Positions 27,701 through 37,906 of a stretch of 64,000 bases of DNA are shown one piece after another (positions within the stretch are counted from its first letter, which is position 1; the number at the start of each line of letters is the position of its first letter). The notes beneath the pieces were generated by a model. That model was not told the origin of the DNA and did no database searches. It saw nothing but the letters and a program-made list of their open reading frames with translations. Made by a program: the position numbers and the translations under genes. Origin of the DNA: Morchella semilibera (Eukaryota; Ascomycota; Pezizomycetes; Pezizales; Morchellaceae); NCBI GenBank assembly GCA_009192285.1, contig CM018604.1:3162001-3226000 (forward strand). The letters are read 5' to 3'.

Positions 27701-28340
27701 CTACCTCACTTCGCTGGGGCCTTGGCCTGGTAGTGCCATTACAGTCCGAAGATATTGAACGGATGAAATACATAAGTTCGATATAGTAGTTGGCTGCTAC
27801 AAGATAAGCAAGCCAAGTTATATATGAGAACAGTTGATGGGTTTGTTTGCCTTCATTTGATATTTCAAGTATTTGTCGGGAATTGGGAAATATCGACGAT
27901 GCTTATACCAACTCATTCTCTATAGGCACACAGATATGAGAGTTATTCCAATGAAAAGGTCTATGGAACCGCGCATGTAGATAAACAGGATGCAGATCGT
28001 GCGTAGATAAATCGATTATAACCAGCTTACCATCTACACAGTTGAATAAACAAAAAAAGCCGAAAAAAGAACTGAACGCGCTCTACACTCAATTTGATCC
28101 ATCCCCCTAATCACCTCCCGCCACTAAAACTATAGGTTGGGAAAACCCTGATGGAATATCTTCCTCTATCCTGAATTACTGTCTCAATGCTCATAGAACG
28201 TAGACGAGGGTCTTGTAGATTAAATTCAGCCGCAATATAAACATGCAATAAATATTTAGTGCCTCCTGGGATATATCATCATGAGGAGCCCTAATAGCTA
28301 TCTATAATAGTTGATGTAACAATTACTGGTGTCAAACCCC
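18705..28340. other. Largest gap, about 9.6 kb, no supported gene
   Basis: No frame here has convincing composition or domains. Noted elements: a purine/A-rich stretch at 19010-19640; CCGC and GTTGA short tandems near 19920 and 20105; G or C runs of 10 or more at 20421, 21000, 22917 and 26908; T tracts at about 23030; a T-run abutting an A-run at about 26053-26074; a TCCTG tandem near 25431; TACATGTA copies at about 22485, 22508, 26271 and 26565. Weak frames at 24932-25207, 27198-27437 and 27499-27786 are left uncalled. Degraded repeats cannot be excluded without a library search. Confidence 0.5.
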
Positions 28341-29325
28341 TTAGATAAACGCACCGCCAACAGCAAGCACAACGGCCACAACCCCTGCACCAACAAATCC
28401 TTCTCTGCCCACAGCCGCACCAGAATAGATAGGTGGTTGTGAGACAGTTGAGTTTGGAGCCGTGGAATTACCACCCCCGATGCTTGTAGGGCTTGGGCGG
28501 ATGGAAGAGGTGCTCGAGCTCGTGTAGGTGCCGTAGATGGGGGATGTCGAGGACTTTGCCTCTGAACTAGAAGAAGAGGCAGGACTGGTGACAGTGGTGC
28601 TAGACGTAGTGGCCGAAGCGGAGGTGTAGGTGGTACTGACGGTGTTGGTGTTGGTAACGGTGTTGGTAACGGTATTAGAGAGGGTGTTGGTGATAGTGTT
28701 GGTGAACGTGGTGCTCAGTACACAGATAGCACGACCACCTTGGTATGTGCAATATGGGGTGCTACTGGGGCTGTAGGCGTTGAGTATTGTTAGATCTTAG
28801 TGCTTAGAAATCTTCCCCATCCTACAGCCGGGGGTAGCAGAAAAAAAGTAGAGAATAACAAATACTGACCAGCATGCCTCAGAGCCAGGACACTTCGCAT
28901 CACTCGCATCATAGCAGATTGTTGCTACACCGCACTGGGATAGTGGCTTGCTATTCGATCGAAACTTCATTAGCACACTCTTTTCTATCACATTCTGAGT
29001 GGATGGAAATACGTTTCGTCGCAGCATCTTCCACCAGATTGGCAGCTGTAGCCAAATTGACAACTAGCTATTACACCGCAAACATATCAGTATTTATACC
29101 GGAAAAATCTACAATGGGCGGTGTATACATACTTCCGTCGGAGCAGCAGTTTTGCCCACACTTGATGGAGTTCGCGGTCTGCTCACAGATGTTTGGGTTT
29201 TCAGCGTCGCACTGGAGCTGGCGGGTGCTTAAGAGGGCACTGCGGGGCATGATGCCGATGTTGGAGGCCGCAAGAGCAGTGCTGCTGAGGAGCACAGAGA
29301 CGAAAAGGGGGGTAAAGATGCGCAT
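28341..29325 (-). CDS. Cysteine-rich, Ser/Thr-rich GPI-anchored surface protein, four exons, 252 aa
   Basis: Predicted secreted wall or membrane-anchored protein. Exons: 29325-29133, 29067-29013, 28950-28870, 28770-28341; 759 nt, frame intact. Introns of 65, 62 and 99 nt have donors GTATGT, GTATTT and GTCAGT. The signal peptide is MRIFTPLFVSVLLSSTALA. The Cys-rich domain reads CGQNCCSDG, then TSCQFGYSCQSGGRCCDE, then SQCGVATICYDASDAKCPGS, and ends EACCPSSTPYC. This Cys spacing recurs in fungal extracellular GPI proteins of unknown function. The stalk contains repeated TNT(I/L/V) units, then long Ser/Thr tracts. The C-terminus GFVGAGVVAVVLAVGGAFI is a GPI signal. The start was chosen because the signal peptide begins there; a frame extends 16 codons upstream but would put charged residues ahead of it. 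The 99-nt intron has no good alternative acceptor. Confidence 0.85.
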
Positions 29326-30960
29326 TTTCTTTCTTTTTGGGCTGAGAAAAAGAGTGTTTGTTTGCGTTTGCAATGAAAGGAAGAACTGATGACGAGCGAG
29401 AGTGCTAAAGGACAGGATGAGGTCCCATTAACACTGAGGGCGGAGAAGGGATTTTATATCCCCAACAGTCGCCTTTCCCTCCCCAGCCCAGGTCTATGCT
29501 CGGAAAAGAATGAAGAAATATGGGGCGATCTTAATTATTAGGATAAAAGAAGTGGGAAATTATTACCCCCGCTGTTAAACCTAATTAATACGAGCTGGTA
29601 GTACTTTTAATATTCTACTACATACATGCATCCTGTATATGCAGATATTCAATGCCCAACCAAGCGCTAATGTTGGATCCATGGATTGTACCTGCATCAT
29701 GACAGACCTGCGCTCTATAATGTGCATAGGTACCGACGATCTCAAGGAGTTATTACCAAAATGCAGGAAACGCAACCGGGGAAATTTATGCTTAATTCCC
29801 TATCAGGAAAGATAGGCAATGAAAGTGTGTGCTAGGGTAATTAGGGGCTGTAATAATTGGCTCGATCAACGTCAAGCTCCTTGAAGATGGAAGTGAGTGG
29901 TTGCTGTGTGAAACTGCACTTGCCACTTTTAATTTCCAGGAACTGGTGACACAACCAACACAATGTTACACCAGGGTGACATCAATAGCAATACGAACGC
30001 TGGGGACCCCCGTCTCTACGTGTATGGTTGGGGACACCTTGAGCCGGGGAGATAGCTTTAGTAGTGTGGGGTTGACACTCTTCTAGGTCTGACACGGTAC
30101 CCGGTCTAAAACGTTGATGGCCAACCACCACAACACACTAAAATTAAAACAGTTCTGTAGGGTGATGGAGGGAGAGGTGGATAGTACTGTAACAGAGACC
30201 AGTTGATCTTTTTTGTTGTGGTTGTTGAGCTATTGAATTTCTAAAAGTTGGGTTTTTTGGTGAGAGGGTGATTGAACGTTGCCCATAAACTGCCTTTCCC
30301 GGCAAGCTATTACCTAATTAGGAAATACGCCAGTTTATAATTATATGTACCTACCTAATTTGGTTCACCATTTGTTCATGGTTGATATCTTGGCATAAAT
30401 GCCAAGTAATTACTGGGTTAGGAATGTCGCACCCCCCTGTCTCTAGGTGTCCCAACCATATTAAGTGCAGAATACTCGGGCAGGCCGAAGATGGGATGAA
30501 GGGGTGTTCGCCTGCGGCTACGGCTAATTCCTTCATTTATCATCTTTCAACACTGAAAATGGCTGAGTTCGCGGTCAACCGGCTATATACGATGGGTACT
30601 GATGACTTAGAAAATGCTGATCCCCCAAAAAGTGGATTTGGTGTGGCTTTACTAACAGATCATTATCAAATAATGGGCCTCCAATACAAAATTTAATTCC
30701 TCTAGCAAAGTGGGTGAACATTGATGGACCATGGGATCAATCGATTAGATTTGTGTTTATTGTATAATAATAACAGTGCCGACGTCTATGAATCTTAGAT
30801 TTTGAATATGGGCAGGACAGATCGTGTCGTTGGATGCCCATATTACTCTAATGTGTCCCCAGATTCCTCCCTCCTGAACAAACTTTTTGATAGTGATAGT
30901 TATGCTGCCACTACAATCACTTATCACAAGTGTCCACCATACCGCTAAACGGGATATCTA
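29326..30960. other. Intergenic region between two minus-strand genes
   Basis: Holds the promoter of the Cys-rich GPI gene (GA-rich on this strand at 29380-29450). A perfect 8-bp inverted repeat, CTTGGCAT-AA-ATGCCAAG, is at 30389-30406. The frame 30382-30696 (+) has no domain and is not called. The 3' flank of the zinc-knuckle gene begins just below 30961. Confidence 0.5.
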
Positions 30961-32952
30961 TCAACCTAGCACCCTCTTCTTCCCCGGGTGCTTTGGGCAC
31001 TTCCACGAATCCTTCCTATGCCCGTACTCGCCACAAGCAGAGCACGTACAATGCATGATCGACTTTCCATCACTCCCACCCTGCTTACTTTGGTCAAACT
31101 TCTGCCTCAACAACTTTGCCTTAAGCTCCTGTTCCTCCACAAACAACTCGTTCTTCGCATTATTGATTTCCAGGAGGCGCTTTTGCAGGTAATCGAGATC
31201 CTCCTCCGGATGGGTTTTTGCAGGAGGTGTAGGAGCTCGCCCGCCTCCTCTTTTCGGCCTCGCGGGTTCTTCCTGAGACACGCGTAGCACAGTCCCCTGC
31301 TTAACTTTCTTTGTTTTCTTTTTCCGCCGCAGCTCCTCCGGCGTTTCGGAGTCGCTATCAACGATAGGGATCTTTCGTTCTGAGGCCGTTACTGGTGCTG
31401 GTTCTGAAGGAGCAGACTTCGACTTCTTCTTCCTCTTCTTCTTCTCTAGCTCTGGTTCTGCGGGTTTTGGCCTTTTTCTCTTCTTTCGTGGTGGATTGTC
31501 CGACATATCAGTATCGCTGTCGACAGCGGGGATCTCTCTGCGTTTCTTCTTCCGCTCCCTCCGCCCTGGCTCGCTGTCAGATTCAGACTCTTGTTTGATT
31601 GTAGGCTTTGCTTTCTTCTTTTTCCGGGGTGGCTCGTCCGGGGGTTCGCTGTCCTGACTTTCAGGCTCTGGTGATGCAGATAGCGACTTGAGGGGAGATC
31701 GCTCAGTGTGGGCAGCGGGGACCTCTGCTTTTGTTTCTGAGGGGAGCCCAATTCCGTGGTCGGCAGTAGGTATTTCCGGTGCTGGTTCCGGCCGTATAAA
31801 TGGTGGCCTATTCTGTCCCCGCAGCGGCTGTTCCGACATCTGAGCGTCCTTCTTTTCTATATCTCTTGATCGTCCTCCCATCCCTGTCACCCTACTGCCA
31901 ATGATATTAGTTTTATAGGGTTGAGATGGGCCCGCTGTGGTTATGTTGGCCCCAGGATGTCGTAAGGTAGATTCCCTTAGAGAAGGGACAGGCGACGAGG
32001 TAGAGATGCTTGGTGATGGTACTGTGCTCAATGAATGGGAATGCTTAGGTTCCCTGAACCCGATTCTAAGCGTGTTTACAGCACCCGGCTTCACTAAATC
32101 CAGTCTGAATTCCATATTTCCGTTTGCCACCCTTAGGCATGAGCTTAAACTTTCTATGATGGAGCGCACTGTATCGTCTGGGTCTGGCTCTCGGATAGAA
32201 GTTATGCCAACTGAGTTCGTGCGCAACAAGACAAATGGTTTCTCTCCCTTCTGGTGGTGAGTTAAGGTCACCTGTTTTTCGGGAGACAACTGGAAGATTA
32301 ACCAGCCCCCTGCGTTTGGCCCACCACTGCGAGGTTTAAAGTGGAACATGATGTATTTGGAGGGATTCTGCATCTCACATATCGAGCATAATATCAACGA
32401 CAAAGTAAGGCTGGACCATCTATCTCTCACGGCTCGATGGTATCGATCGGGGGTGGCACTCCAAAACAATTCGGGATTGGAGCTCTCCGTACTTAAGGAT
32501 TTGGCGTAAACTCTCGTTTTATGGTTATCGGCGCCGAATAACAGGTTTTGCAAGAAACCCCCCTGCTCATGATGGTTTTGCGATTGATTACGGTGTGGTT
32601 GATTGTCTTCCTGATGATTTTGGGGGACATGGTGCCTATTGATTTCCCGATCCTCTCTATCCCAATCCTCCCGAGCCCAGCCCACTCTGCCGTCAACCTC
32701 ACTTGCCCCAGCCTGTCGCGTGTAGTAGTGGTGTCGTGGCGGGTTGTGTGGTGCTCGACTTTCCACAAAGTTCTGGCGATGCCCACTGAGTTCGGGGGTG
32801 CTATATAAGACATTTCGCGGGGTGGCGATCTGGTGAGGTTGGTTGATTGAACGGTTGATTTGGGGTCGATAATGGTCTGGGTAATCGATAGCCCGAGGAC
32901 CAAGATTGCTGGTACGGTCCATATCGTAGTCTTCCCCTTGCCACCTAGGCAT
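30961..32952 (-). CDS. Lys-rich nuclear-type protein with C-terminal TAF1-like zinc knuckle, about 663 aa
   Basis: Single-exon gene. The frame opens further up to 33162, but the first 70 residues look untranslated; MPRWQGEDYDMDR at 32952 is the likelier start. Residues 1-130 are polar and His/Arg/Asn-rich. A folded region follows (about 150-310: SLILCSICEM, YIMFHFKPRSGG, WLIFQLSPEKQVTL, MEFRLDLVKPG). Residues about 400-590 are disordered, alternating acidic SDSD clusters with basic patches such as RKKKKAKP, RKKRKRPKP and LEKKKRKKKSK, which are strong nuclear localisation signals. Short units EIPTAD, EVPAAH, EIPAVDSD and KIPIVDSD recur. A possible coiled coil (DYLQKRLLEINNAKNELF) precedes the knuckle CSACGEYGHRKDSWKCP (C-x2-C-x4-H-x6-C), the spacing of the TAF1 zinc knuckle. 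Chromatin or transcription role is inferred. It is divergent from the 34183 gene. Confidence 0.75.
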   Translation of the reverse strand: MPRWQGEDYDMDRTSNLGPRAIDYPDHYRPQINRSINQPHQIATPRNVLYSTPELSGHRQNFVESRAPHNPPRHHYYTRQAGASEVDGRVGWAREDWDREDREINRHHVPQNHQEDNQPHRNQSQNHHEQGGFLQNLLFGADNHKTRVYAKSLSTESSNPELFWSATPDRYHRAVRDRWSSLTLSLILCSICEMQNPSKYIMFHFKPRSGGPNAGGWLIFQLSPEKQVTLTHHQKGEKPFVLLRTNSVGITSIREPDPDDTVRSIIESLSSCLRVANGNMEFRLDLVKPGAVNTLRIGFREPKHSHSLSTVPSPSISTSSPVPSLRESTLRHPGANITTAGPSQPYKTNIIGSRVTGMGGRSRDIEKKDAQMSEQPLRGQNRPPFIRPEPAPEIPTADHGIGLPSETKAEVPAAHTERSPLKSLSASPEPESQDSEPPDEPPRKKKKAKPTIKQESESDSEPGRRERKKKRREIPAVDSDTDMSDNPPRKKRKRPKPAEPELEKKKRKKKSKSAPSEPAPVTASERKIPIVDSDSETPEELRRKKKTKKVKQGTVLRVSQEEPARPKRGGGRAPTPPAKTHPEEDLDYLQKRLLEINNAKNELFVEEQELKAKLLRQKFDQSKQGGSDGKSIMHCTCSACGEYGHRKDSWKCPKHPGKKRVLG

Positions 32953-34182
32953 GATACGGGGTTTCCATAGAGCGGTGTGGGTGGTAAAGAAGAAGTACAA
33001 ACCGTACACGAGACGGTTTGGAAGCGACGAGCAGAATCTTTTGCCATGGTCTGGTGTAACCGCCAAGAGACAATAACCGATCACGTGATCATCGATATTC
33101 TGAGATTCTGCGATATCACTGCCTATCACTCGGGAGGCCTTCTGTTGCTTCAATAAGTCCAAGTCCTAATGCGAAGAAGCGGTCTATTAGTAGCCATATC
33201 TTTACTTTAATACCAATGGGGGGGTGTTTTGTTATTAGTGACTTTATGTCGTCGGTATTGGGGATGCACATACAATCTATCAAGAATCGGTGAAATCGAA
33301 TGTAATTCTCAGTGGGCGACTCTACTCGTGCATGTGGTATGAGTTGGTGCAACACTGTGTAGGGACCGGATGGATTGGGCTAACTCGAGTGATACCACGT
33401 GACCTATATTCAGGTAGGACATGGTGGGCCGTTCCCCTTTCACCTGTAGGACGGGCGAAATTTTGATGTACGGCGTGGGTGATCCTCTCCGATGATACCA
33501 TATCAGGGTACGGTCTCTTGGGGCCCAGGTGCTCTAGCAAGAGGCCCACGGACTATAAATAGATGTAGTGGTGAAGAAAGGAATGGAAAAATCGTAGCGA
33601 AAGGTAAATAAATCCCTACTGAATTCGGAATTGAAGCCCGGGGGTGGGTAAGAGGGAGGATCAATTGATATTGATGGAGAGGATAGATTGATGGAAAGGT
33701 GAAGTTACCTGTGGATGACTAGCGTTTAACTATGTTCTTTGAAAAGGTGTGGTTTAGTGGGCCTTAGTCTCCCTTTGAAGCAAGCGATTTTCTTTGGCGG
33801 GGGTAGATGGAGAATACTGGGTTGGATTCAAACGGCTCTGACGGAAAGGGAAAGTTGAGTTTTTCGCCCCCAAAAATCTGCATGTCGTGTTCTACTGGAG
33901 AAGAAACGGCATAGTCGCTAGTACGTTACATCTCCGGTACTGAAATCTGCTATAGCGGGATGCCAAGGTTTTCAGAGCATACATGAGTAGAGCTGTAGAG
34001 CTGTAAACGGAAAGTTTGAAACTTTTGAATGGTAAATAGTTTCCCGGAACGATCTGTCTTCACCGCTTCATCTTCCGTACATGTATCCCTCACATCCTCC
34101 GTATCTTACATTACAACCCCTTAATATCTTCCCACATCTTTCTTAATTATTCATATACAAACTTTTCTTAATCATATGTGAA
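32953..34182. promoter_or_regulatory. Shared divergent promoter region
   Basis: 1.2 kb separates the start codons of the zinc-knuckle gene (-) and the SANT/pseudo-RNase H gene (+). The stretch just upstream of 34183 is C/T-rich and then A/T-rich, like other fungal core promoters here, and contains TACATGTA at about 34077. Head-to-head arrangement allows co-regulation; that is inference. Confidence 0.4.
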
Positions 34183-37100
34183 ATGGGAAGTTCAAAGCCC
34201 CTTCATCCTCCTCCCAGTGGGAGAAGGAGGAGTATTAGAGCCGTCTCACTTCCCTCTCCACCGCCTCCTACTATTGGCCGCACACATTCAACACGGTCTC
34301 TCTACGCCAAGACACCCAACACAGTCAAAGCTATTAGAGAGCCATCCACGCTTCTAAACGAAGCTCCTCATCCAATAATGGCAAATACAAAGGACGGCAT
34401 CCGCCAGCGGAACTACACTCTGGAGGAAAAAGTATGGATTTTCGATCAAGCAGAGAGGGTTACTAATGGTGATGGTACCTGGGAGGATCTTACTGCAGCC
34501 TTTAATGCCACTCACGGTAGAGCAAAAGAAGCTCGGATGGTCAAAGCTTACTACGCGTACTCATACCGTGAGGTCAAAAACGGACGGGCCGTGGATCCGC
34601 GGAGCATCAAAGATCAGGATTCTACGGAAAATTTGGCATCAAAGTCGACAGTATTAAAGACAGCATCTCGACGTAAGCTAGTATTGGTCGATACTACTGA
34701 CTCAGATGACCACGATGAACTTAACTCAGCAGCGCCATCAAAACGCAGAAAGACCCTTACGAATCCCATAAAATCCGATACTGTCAGAAAAACGGCCACC
34801 CAGGGTAGCTCAAAGGGTAGAGGAAGGCCTAAGAGCTCATCCGATGCAGTCCCTCTTACTTTAAATTGGGTAGAGGAAGCTGGATCTTTGTCTGACGGGA
34901 TGTCGGCAGAAAATAATAAGGGAGGTCCTAAAAGAAACAAAGTAGCGGCTGTTGAGCTAAGTACACGTGTGACTAACTTTGTGATGGTTTACAACCCATT
35001 CTTAGGATTGTTGCTGACAGATTAATAGATTTGTCAGATAAAGCGGGCTCAAGAACCAGGGCTTCTCCTCGAAAGTTCGGAGTGACGCTGAGACCGAGGG
35101 TGGGATCAAAAAATCAAGTTTCTAGAGACTCTAGAGTCATGGCTATGGCCATGAAGCGTGCTGAACCAGACAGCGAAAACGATAATGGAGATAAAGATGA
35201 GGTTTATGATGATAGCGCCGAAGAAGTTGAGTCTAAAGATGAGGATAGTAGTGATACGATGACTACTGATAGTGAGAGTAGCCAAAACTGTGGGTCAATA
35301 TTTTTTTTCCGAACCAAAGAATTATCTCAATACGTTATAATCTACTGTCATTCTAGGATAAATGTTTGAATATCATTCACTAACATTATCAATAACTGCG
35401 AGCGTAGACACTAGATTCGATGGTGAAGACAATTTAAGGGATGAAGAGGGGACCGGGGAAGCTTTAGAGAGTGATAAAGAAAGTGAAGAGTGGGAAGAAC
35501 AAGACGTTAGCGGTATAGGGGATGTTACTATTGAGCAACCTTCATTGGCGGGTAAGTTAGACGTCTCTACCACCGAGGAAAATACGGTCTCTGGGTCTGA
35601 TAAGAAGGATGGACCCGTGGACACGGAAGAAAGCGATACCAACGAGAAAGTCTGCGATACAATTTCTGGCTGCGAAGGAAAAATTATTACCCTGGTGGAT
35701 GAAGGGGATAGAAACGGCGAGTCATCAAAAACGCGCGAGGCTCCTGATGAGCAGTTGCGTAGTGTTGCTTTCAAACTAGTTGTTGAGAGGAAAGAAATAC
35801 TTGAAGATAGCAAGGGCAACGAAGAACATGGAGGGGGTGAAGATGACGAAGATGAAGAAGCGATTAGAAGGAGATTCGTCACCGCTATCCCTATTAATTT
35901 CGGACAAAGCCTTACCAAACCTGCCGCGCCTTCCCCCTCACGCAAAGTGCTCAAGGAAACCAAACACTTATATTCTCTCAACTCCAGTCGGGCTGCTTTG
36001 GAGCACATTAGCTTACCTCTCCCATCCCTGGTTAGAGGTGAGGTGAACAGTACTTCTCTGGGCCGTACCAGCTTCGGATCTGTTTCTCCCAGGTATGCAG
36101 AGAAATCGGTTAAGGGAAACAACGGAGGAGAAAGCGTTCATGTCAAGCATCTTGCCAATGTTGGCCAGAACGCTATTCAGGTCCCTGGCCTTGATAGTAC
36201 CAATCACCGAAAAATTCTGGCTCCATTTCTTCTAGATAAGCCTCATGACTTTGAGTTCCCGGTCCTTTACGAGAAACCCCACATAGCAGGACATTTTGGC
36301 GGAGATATCAGCCTATCAGAGGGAGATGCTGCATATCAGGTGTTCGAAAAAGTAGGGCCATCCACAATCACTCATGTTGAACCTATCGTGCAACCTGTGA
36401 GCAAGAGGAATATCGAATTTGCACAGTCTGAGCATACACCCATCGGTGTTGGGGAAAGTGAGGCGCTCGGGAACCCGAAACCCACTTCCGGGACGCCGGT
36501 TATCAGAGGAAGGATGAGTAGAAGTCTCACAACTCCAGGTAATTTTACCTCTACAAATCCTTCAGACATTACGGCCCACCGAGAGATAGTGGGTCCGGGC
36601 CGGGGCAGGTCGTATTCAATGGAAAAATCGGAAGAAACGCCAGGTTAGTATATGATTCCCAGATTATATACTTTACAAGAGTGCTGACACTCTAAAGCAT
36701 GGGCCCCATATGAAAAACAGTCAGTTAAACCACTATTGGGCGTAGAGCGGCTATTAGAGGCATCACCAAACTCAAGCGGATCTTTAATGTTTCTCTCCTA
36801 TGAGAGTATGATTGTAGAGGATTCCATTGTTTGTGAAAGTTCGAAGATTCCCGTGGGGGGATCGGATCAAGGGGAAGGCATGCCTGGCAGTAATCACGAC
36901 GTTCGAGAAATTGGTAAGCTGTGTTGTGTTTTCATTATTGTAGAAAAGGATATATTTGAGAGGCTGGGCTTCATGGGTATTAATCTTTGAAAAGAGGGTT
37001 TTATTGACAGAAACGAAGTTCTAGGGGTTGATTGCATCGACGGACAGCAGCAGATGCCACAGGGCATCGTTGACCAAGGACAGTGTGAGATACACAGTGC

Positions 37101-37906
37101 AATTCCCACCACCGATCCCATTGAAAAGGTTCCTAAGAAGCAGATGAAAAGGGTCATTCTTCAAGAGGAATCAACTACCGAAACTTTGCAGTTGCCCGCC
37201 AAGAAAATAAGGTTATCGCACGCTGGTAGTGGCCAAACTATGGATAGAGCCGACCAAACAACCCATGCTCCAACGGCATATGAGGCTTCTGTTACAGTTG
37301 CAGGTACCCTTACACCTGGTCTAACTTCTCCTCCGTTAAGAGCTCAAGCCATGTCTATCACAAATGAGGGAGGCATCCGTCGTATTTATCTCGACCGCGG
37401 TGCCATCGGTACCAGCAGTCCCTCCGCTATCCCGGGCCCCATTAGCTGGGATAGGATTCCTGAGGAAGGGTAAGTCATGCTCCTCGTTTGTGCGACCTGC
37501 TTCAGAATTTTGATTGCTCATGAAATTATTTTAAAGGTCCGGCACTCTCGAAAGAACTCTGACTGCCGAGTTTCGAGAAATCGTGGAGGCCTTGACACTT
37601 GGAAGAAATGATAGACGCCTGTTCATTTACACCTGCTCCCAATCCGCTATCGAGTGGGTCACCGTCCACCATCTAAGGGCAAGGAAGACTCAGTGGAGAA
37701 CGCAATGGGGAATTCAAGTCCCGCAGGGTGACCAACACTTGATCGAGAAGGCAGTTGTGTTACTTGAAGAGAGAAAGAACAGTGGTAAAGAAATCGAATT
37801 CAAGCGTGTATGGGGCGGAAAAAAGGTTTATGAGGGCCTGATCTTGGAAGCGCAACGAGAATATCTCGAGGCTCATGGTCAGGATTCTTCTGAGGCTTCA
37901 TCTTAA
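34183..37906 (+). CDS. Large acidic protein with SANT-like N-terminus and degenerate RNase H-like C-terminus, six exons, 1098 aa
   Basis: Exons 34183-34960, 35038-35289, 35408-36643, 36698-36913, 37025-37469, 37537-37906; 3297 nt, all junctions in frame. Introns 4 and 5 have strong donors (GTAAGC, GTAAGT); introns 1 and 2 are less certain. Residues 76-130 resemble a Myb/SANT helical domain (NYTLEEKVWIFDQAER, then TWEDLTAAFNATHGR, VKAYYAYS). Residues about 140-640 are disordered, first basic (SKRRKTL, GRGRPKSS, an AT-hook-like run) and then very acidic. Residues about 946-1092 follow the RNase H1 order: IYLDRGAI (Asp951), TAEFREIVEAL (Glu987), LFIYTCSQSAIEWVT, QWRTQWGIQVP, IEFKRVWGG and EAQREYLEA. 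The second catalytic Asp is Cys1009, the last is Gln1082, and the usual GH is GG. So the fold may remain without catalysis. A nuclear role is inferred. Confidence 0.8.

Noticed and set aside
32493-33047. 184-codon frame on the minus strand
   Set aside because: Alternate frame over the N-terminal part of the zinc-knuckle gene; that gene's frame is much longer and carries the domains.
32953-33162. 70-codon N-terminal extension of the zinc-knuckle protein
   Set aside because: In frame, but its composition (LVYGLYFFFTTHTALWKP) differs from the protein and an ATG at 32952 is available.
35373-36122. 249-codon frame on the minus strand, Ser-rich
   Set aside because: Antisense to the acidic exon of the 34183 gene; Glu/Asp codons on one strand read as Ser/Phe/Leu on the other. 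Composition is typical of such a shadow.
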